From the NCBI GenBank assembly GCA_000509105.1, contig BAIF02000054.1, positions 1 through 64,000 on the forward strand: a DNA stretch of 64,000 nucleotides, read 5' to 3'. Below the pieces are notes generated by a model. That model ran no database searches, was not told where the DNA came from, and worked only from the letters and a program-made list of their open reading frames with translations. The stretch's first letter is position 1. Each line of letters opens with the position of its first letter. The translations under genes and the position numbers were made by a program. Of the stretch, positions 59,916 through 64,000 are shown in pieces. Source of the DNA: Clostridiales bacterium VE202-21. Its GTDB lineage: Bacteria; Bacillota; Clostridia; Lachnospirales; Lachnospiraceae.

Positions 59916-60082
59916 CTCTCACATCGGGATTTAGCGACGAAATTTAGTCTCGGCGCGGACGGGACGCTTCATAAATGGATAGCCGAAAACCTTCCGGAGA
60001 ACATCCATTCATGAAGCGTCCCCGTCCGTTGACTAGGCTAAAGCTAGCCGACTAAATCCCGATAAGTACTTGACTCTCACAT
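59913..60082. repeat. Inverted repeat flanked by a 12-bp direct repeat
   Basis: TGACTCTCACAT occurs at 59913-59924 and 60071-60082. Between the copies is an imperfect palindrome of about 137 bp: the outer arms CGGGATTTAG / CTAAATCCCG and the inner arms (GGACGGGACGCTTCATAAAT and its counterpart near 60002-60028) pair strongly, the middle less so. The first direct repeat contains the stop codon of the hydrogenase-like gene. A non-autonomous insertion with a target duplication, or a structured 3' element, are the options. Confidence 0.75.
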
Positions 60083-60142
60083 TATGGTATACTGTATGGT
60101 ATAAATGAGCTCAGAAACAGACACATGTGAAAGGTGGTACCA

Positions 60143-60961
60143 ATGTTAAAAATAGGAGATTTTTCGAAGTTGTCAAGAATCAGTATCCGTATGCTGCGCC
60201 ATTATGATGAGATTGGCCTGCTGAAGCCGGAGGTCGTGGATGACCTCTCCGGTTACCGCTACTATGGCGTATCCCAGCTGCCGCTGGCTGAAAGAATCCA
60301 GGTATTGAAAAGCATGGGTTTTGGCCTTGCAGTGATCGGGGAGATCTTAGAAAAGTATGATGATCCCCGGGCTATAGAAGAGTTTCTGCTGGTTAAGCGC
60401 AGGGAGCTGGAGGAGCAGGAACGGCTGACAAAGGAACGGTTACAGGTTCTGGACAATACGATCAGATGGTTGAGAAAGGATGGTAATCTTATGAATTACG
60501 AAGTAACGTTAAAGACGCTCCCCCAGAGGTATGTAGCCAGTGTGCGCCAGGTAATTCCGGCATATGATGCGGAAGGAATGCTGTGGCAGATGTTAAATGA
60601 GGAGACTGCTTCCCAGAATTTGAAACAGGCCGTGCCGTGCTATGGACTTGCAATATTCCACGACGAGGGGTACAAAGACGGCGATGTAGATGTTGAAATA
60701 CAGGCTTGCGTGGAGGGATCTTATAATGACACCGAACATGTGAGATTCAAGACCGTGGCGCCGGTTCAGATGGCTTCAGCAACATACAGCGGAAGCTATG
60801 ACCAGATCACAAAGGTGAACGAATCTGTTGCCAGATGGATTCAGGAGAACGGCTATGAATTCGACGGCCCCTCGTTCTGTATTTACCATGTAAGCCCCTA
60901 TGAGGCGAAAAGCCCGGACGATCTGGTGACAGAAGTATGTTATCCGGTTAAAAAGAAATAA
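60143..60961 (+). CDS. MerR family regulator with GyrI-like effector domain
   Basis: 272 aa. The MerR HTH is IGDFSKLSRISIRMLRHYDE, with a dimerisation helix at about 75-115. The C-terminal GyrI-like/BmrR domain covers about 120-270 (LPQRYVASVRQVIPAYDAEG and SATYSGSYDQITKVNESV). Such proteins sense drug-like cations. The start ATG 60143 has AAAGGTGG upstream; the in-frame GTG 60134 is less likely. Its target is not evident. Confidence 0.9.
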   Translation: MLKIGDFSKLSRISIRMLRHYDEIGLLKPEVVDDLSGYRYYGVSQLPLAERIQVLKSMGFGLAVIGEILEKYDDPRAIEEFLLVKRRELEEQERLTKERLQVLDNTIRWLRKDGNLMNYEVTLKTLPQRYVASVRQVIPAYDAEGMLWQMLNEETASQNLKQAVPCYGLAIFHDEGYKDGDVDVEIQACVEGSYNDTEHVRFKTVAPVQMASATYSGSYDQITKVNESVARWIQENGYEFDGPSFCIYHVSPYEAKSPDDLVTEVCYPVKKK

Positions 60962-61030
60962 AGACGACACACAGCTGTCCTGATTATTGTGGTATGATAC
61001 ATGAGAATACAAACTTACGGAGGAAATATC

Positions 61031-61486
61031 ATGGGATGGATTGAAGCATATACAAGAGAGGACAAACCTGAATTTGAGGACATCAGCGCTTATGTGGACT
61101 GTCCGTTTTGGGAAGGGCTGTGTGAATTTATTGAAGAGACGTATTCCATAAAGCCGGCCATAGAATACAGCAGATGTTCCGGGGCGCCGGGATGGAATGT
61201 GAAATATAAGAAAAGCAGCAGGGCATTGTGCACGTTATATCCGAATAAAGGATATTTCACCTGCCTCATATCGATTGGGAGAAAAGAAGCGCCGGAGACG
61301 GAACTGATGCTGGGATCCTTCAGCTCATATCTGCAGGAACTTTATAAGAATACTAATGTATTTAACGGCTCCAGATGGCTAATGATCGATGTGGCTACTG
61401 AAAAGATTTTTGAGGAAGTAAAAGAACTGCTCTGTATCCGGATACATCCTCCAAAGAAAAAAGCTGCGGATGGAACCAGCAGATAA
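61031..61486 (+). CDS. DUF3788 family protein
   Basis: 151 aa. EYSRCSGAPGWNVKYKKSSR and YFTCLISIGRKEAPETELML are typical DUF3788 blocks. The function is unknown; the ligand-binding-like fold is near the GyrI effector family and it sits next to a GyrI-type regulator. ACGGAGG lies before ATG 61031. Confidence 0.82.
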   Translation: MGWIEAYTREDKPEFEDISAYVDCPFWEGLCEFIEETYSIKPAIEYSRCSGAPGWNVKYKKSSRALCTLYPNKGYFTCLISIGRKEAPETELMLGSFSSYLQELYKNTNVFNGSRWLMIDVATEKIFEEVKELLCIRIHPPKKKAADGTSR

Positions 61487-61578
61487 CTAGTGCTATTATT
61501 ATTTAACAAGAAAAGTGAAAATCTCCCACTTCTATAGGGGGAAGAGAATAATCACTAAAAACAAGAATACGTGTAATG

Positions 61579-61620
61579 AAAGGTCATTTTCTTGATTTTA
61601 TACAGGAAAATGACCTTTTG
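61579..61620. terminator. Terminator, 13-bp stem
   Basis: AAAGGTCATTTTC / GAAAATGACCTTT with a 14-nt loop, then TTG. It ends the DUF3788 transcript; the flanking runs suit either strand. Confidence 0.8.
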
Positions 61621-61692
61621 TGTTAGAAGTATTTTGCACATAGAACTTGGCATATCTCATATTTTAGTGTCCGGTCTTTCTTCTTTACTGCT

Positions 61693-61830
61693 CTAATCCT
61701 GCTTTTCTGACGGCGTATAAGCAATCAGTACAATTTCCTGGTTGGTTTTTTCTTTCAGAGTTTTCTGCAGCTTGTCAATCTCATGGACACATTGACCGGA
61801 TATGTCGGCTATCTGATAGTTTTGATCCAT
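61693..61830 (-). CDS. Small hypothetical protein (45 aa)
   Basis: MDQNYQIADISGQCVHEIDK leads into LQKTLKEKTNQEIVLIAYTP and ends SEKQD. GAGGAGG lies 7 nt before the ATG (minus strand), a strong signal for so short a frame. The composition is helix then a hydrophobic strand (IVLIAY), and similar short proteins are common in Lachnospiraceae; the function is unknown. Confidence 0.7.
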   Translation of the reverse strand: MDQNYQIADISGQCVHEIDKLQKTLKEKTNQEIVLIAYTPSEKQD

Positions 61831-62208
61831 TTGGACACCTCCTCATAAATAAAATTATGGCTTTATTATTATGAGTAAAATAAAGGCTGATTATGCGGGA
61901 TATGATAGATTGCAGTATGAACCTGAAGGCAGAAGGTAAATTAATTAAATTCATATGGAAATAATTTCCTATAATTTTTTCAATATGCTGAAACTTTTCA
62001 ATCTATTTATTTATCTAATTAGTATCAATCGATTGAATAAAAATATGAATACTATTATCTAAGACAGAGCAGGTGTGATAACCGCTAGTACCTCGAATAA
62101 TAATTAACTTGCTACTTATTTTCGATGTAATAGTCCCGCTGGACAAAATGTTTGGGCGTGACGATGAAATATCAGACATAAGCTGCGATACAAAGGGGGA
62201 GTGTGAAG
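61831..62208. other. AT-rich intergenic region before the sigma factor gene
   Basis: No gene seen. It holds the second copy of the 26-bp repeat (62085-62110). The autoregulated ECF promoter that might be expected is not obvious. Confidence 0.45.
62085..62110 (+). repeat. 26-bp dispersed repeat, copy 2
   Basis: CTAGTACCTCGAATAATAAT then TAACTT; 24 of 26 positions match 36015-36040. Confidence 0.6.
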
Positions 62209-62742
62209 TTGAAAAATCTGGTAAAAAGGGCGCAGGCCGGTAATAAGGAAGCTTTTATAACATTAATGGAAGAGCACAAGCAGGCTTTGTATAAAATTGC
62301 AGTCAGCATGCTGAAAAATGATGCAGACGCTGCAGACGCGATGCAGGACACGGTTTTGAGCAGCTTTGAAAATTTGCAGGGCCTGCGGCAGCCGGAATTT
62401 TTTAAGACGTGGCTGACCAGAATACTAATTAATCACTGTAACCGCATATTAAAGGAGCGTGGAAAAATGGTGCCGATATATGAACATCCAGAACTGGAGG
62501 AAATGCAGGTGGATACGTCTGGCAGGGAGTTTTTAGGCCTGTTGAATCAGCTGGAGGATCAGTACCGCATTGTCTTGCTGCTTTACTATGTGGAAGGCTT
62601 TAGTATCAAAGAAATCGGCTCTATACTGGAGATGAACGAGAATACCGTAAAAACGAGGTTATCGCGGGGGCGGAACTCCTTTAAAAAAATATATCTGAAG
62701 GAAAACCCGTCGTCAGCATATGGAATGGAGGTGCAGGGATGA
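62209..62742 (+). CDS. ECF-type RNA polymerase sigma factor
   Basis: About 177 aa. Sigma region 2 is DADAADAMQDTVLSSFENLQ with TWLTRILINHCN, and region 4 is YVEGFSIKEIGSILEMNENT followed by VKTRLSRGR. I choose TTG 62209, 7 nt after AGGGGGAG; GTG 62203 is only 1 nt from it but would add two residues. The next gene starts inside its stop (ATGA), so the two are coupled. Confidence 0.88.
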   Translation: MKNLVKRAQAGNKEAFITLMEEHKQALYKIAVSMLKNDADAADAMQDTVLSSFENLQGLRQPEFFKTWLTRILINHCNRILKERGKMVPIYEHPELEEMQVDTSGREFLGLLNQLEDQYRIVLLLYYVEGFSIKEIGSILEMNENTVKTRLSRGRNSFKKIYLKENPSSAYGMEVQG

Positions 62743-63911
62743 ACAGGCAGGATCATGATATTGAACTGAAAGAAGCATTGCAGAATGATATAAAGATACC
62801 GGAAATTGTAGACGGCCGTATGGAGGAAATGTATGACAAAATCCGCAGCGGTGAGGTGCGTATGAAGCAACTTAAGGGCGGCAGCCAAAAGAAAAGGCTG
62901 TACAGAGGGCTGGGGATTGCTGCTGCAGCAGCATGCCTGGTCATTGTACTATCGGGCGTATTTTATGTAAACCCGGCGCTGGCAAAGGATATCCCGCTAT
63001 TGGGAGATGTATTCGGCCGCCTGCAGAAGATGCGGGAGGATAACCCTTACCCCGAGAAAGACAAGACCGCGTACAGCAATATCGAGAAGCATTCCAAGCC
63101 GGTAGTAACAGAGCCCGAAGAGGAGATCACAAATGTAGCGGAAGACCAGGGAATCACCATCAGCGTGACAGATGCATATTGTGACGGACTGGATTTATAT
63201 TTTACCCTTTCCATGCGCTCAGAGGATCCGGAGTTGAACACCGCCGACAGACTCGATCTGCTCACCTACAAGGAAGGGGATCCGGTTTCCTTCTGGGCCT
63301 GGCTTACAGTAGATGGAAAAGAGGCATACACCACTGAAATATTATCCGGAAAAAAATCTGAGGACGGAGTCTATGTATCCCTCATGAGGATACCTTTATC
63401 GTATGTAGAAAATGGTGAATTCACCGAAAATACAGCAGTAGAAATACACGCAGACGCCATAGGAGCCCACAGATTCGGTGAAGAGGAAGACACAACCCTG
63501 GAGAATTACGGCAAAGTAGACTTCAGCAGACTTGGATTCAAAAGCATAAAAGGCAGCTGGACTTTGAAATTCAAGCCAACCATGGATACAACTCAGAACA
63601 AAGAAGCAGAGCCAAATGCAGAAAACAACGGATTCATTGTACAGAAAGTAACACAAACACCAAGTAACATGCACATCGAACTCTTCATGCCCGAAGAATA
63701 TATAGAAAGAAACCCTGCAGTCATCCTGACAGACACCAATGGAAACCGCGTATATGAAGAATTCGGCAGCAACACTACAGACACAGAAAACGGAGGCCAG
63801 ATACAGGGAATGGTATTCGACCACTCCGACGCCACACAATTTATACTACAAGTAATAGACAAAAACGGCGACATGAATGTACTGGCAGAGATTCCTTTCG
63901 GAATGGAGTAG
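62739..63911 (+). CDS. DUF4179 anti-sigma-factor-like membrane protein
   Basis: 390 aa. The N-terminal ~50 residues are cytoplasmic and could hold the sigma factor. A membrane helix follows (LGIAAAAACLVIVLSGVFYV, about 58-77). The extracellular part is DUF4179-like (ITISVTDAYCDGLDLYFTLS). It overlaps the sigma gene by 4 nt, and is predicted to inhibit the sigma factor until an extracytoplasmic signal arrives. Confidence 0.87.
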   Translation: MNRQDHDIELKEALQNDIKIPEIVDGRMEEMYDKIRSGEVRMKQLKGGSQKKRLYRGLGIAAAAACLVIVLSGVFYVNPALAKDIPLLGDVFGRLQKMREDNPYPEKDKTAYSNIEKHSKPVVTEPEEEITNVAEDQGITISVTDAYCDGLDLYFTLSMRSEDPELNTADRLDLLTYKEGDPVSFWAWLTVDGKEAYTTEILSGKKSEDGVYVSLMRIPLSYVENGEFTENTAVEIHADAIGAHRFGEEEDTTLENYGKVDFSRLGFKSIKGSWTLKFKPTMDTTQNKEAEPNAENNGFIVQKVTQTPSNMHIELFMPEEYIERNPAVILTDTNGNRVYEEFGSNTTDTENGGQIQGMVFDHSDATQFILQVIDKNGDMNVLAEIPFGME

Positions 63912-64000
63912 CATCGAAAGGGTACACACCATTATCAGCCAGTGATGAAAGAATTCACATCTCATGTCTCCTAACCGGTTACAAAAACGTGCCCCATCCC

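Noticed and set aside
63912-64000. Start of a further gene after DUF4179
   Set aside because: No open frame with a start signal in the remaining 89 bases.

Overview
The window looks like chromosome of an anaerobic gut Clostridium of the Lachnospiraceae type. This is inferred from gene content, not from a marker gene: a YesMN-type two-component system, many ABC sugar transporters, a glycyl radical enzyme with its activase, an [FeFe]-hydrogenase-like protein, an EFR1 ferredoxin, DUF6774, DUF1538 and DUF4179 proteins, and strong AGGAGG ribosome binding sites. No rRNA, tRNA, CRISPR array, complete insertion sequence or prophage was seen.

Region 1 (1-8122) is a sugar-uptake locus. It holds the end of an AraC-type response regulator, its YesM-like kinase, a lipoprotein binding protein, an Rbs/Mgl-type ATPase and permease, an intracellular GH3 enzyme of the NagZ type and a beta-phosphoglucomutase. 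Region 2 (8466-10397) is one XRE-HTH/AAA/PD-(D/E)XK fusion protein.

Region 3 (10667-25139) is the most interesting part. It is a sugar-catabolic cluster built around a short (697 aa) glycyl radical enzyme. A class II aldolase is divergent from the radical enzyme, its activase, a YqhD-like Fe/Zn alcohol dehydrogenase, an L-fucose/arabinose-isomerase-like protein and a PfkB kinase. A LacI regulator, a DUF4867 protein, an aldose epimerase, a MalEFG-type importer without its own ATPase and an aldo/keto reductase follow. Two back-to-back promoters share one AACGTT operator, and the LacI gene has the same operator inside its own promoter, so the cluster appears to be one regulon. The likely flow is import, epimerisation/isomerisation, phosphorylation, aldol cleavage and reduction; the substrate of the radical step cannot be assigned.

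Region 4 (25140-32295) is mixed: a decayed GDPD gene, an Rpn-type nuclease, a TudS-like protein, a DUF6774 protein, a Fpg-like protein lacking the catalytic N-terminal proline, a tandem-MerR regulator with an ABC exporter, and a MarR regulator with a Gly/Pro/His-rich insert and two flanking operators. Region 5 (32637-44818) holds HelD, two AraC regulators, a MATE pump, an acetyltransferase, EFR1, two GNATs, a DUF1538 membrane protein with a tandem P-II-like partner, and a toroid-like protein.

Region 6 (44811-47626) pairs a roughly 310-bp long inverted repeat with a gene for nine treble-clef modules around a nuclease-like core. Region 7 (47756-56251) has two large hybrid histidine kinases flanking a frameshifted FUSC exporter and its MarR regulator. 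Region 8 (56277-63911) has a URO-D-family methyltransferase-like protein, DegV, an [FeFe]-hydrogenase-like protein, a MerR/GyrI regulator, a DUF3788 protein, a 45-aa protein, and an ECF sigma factor with a DUF4179 anti-sigma-like protein. Several families of short palindromic elements are scattered between genes.
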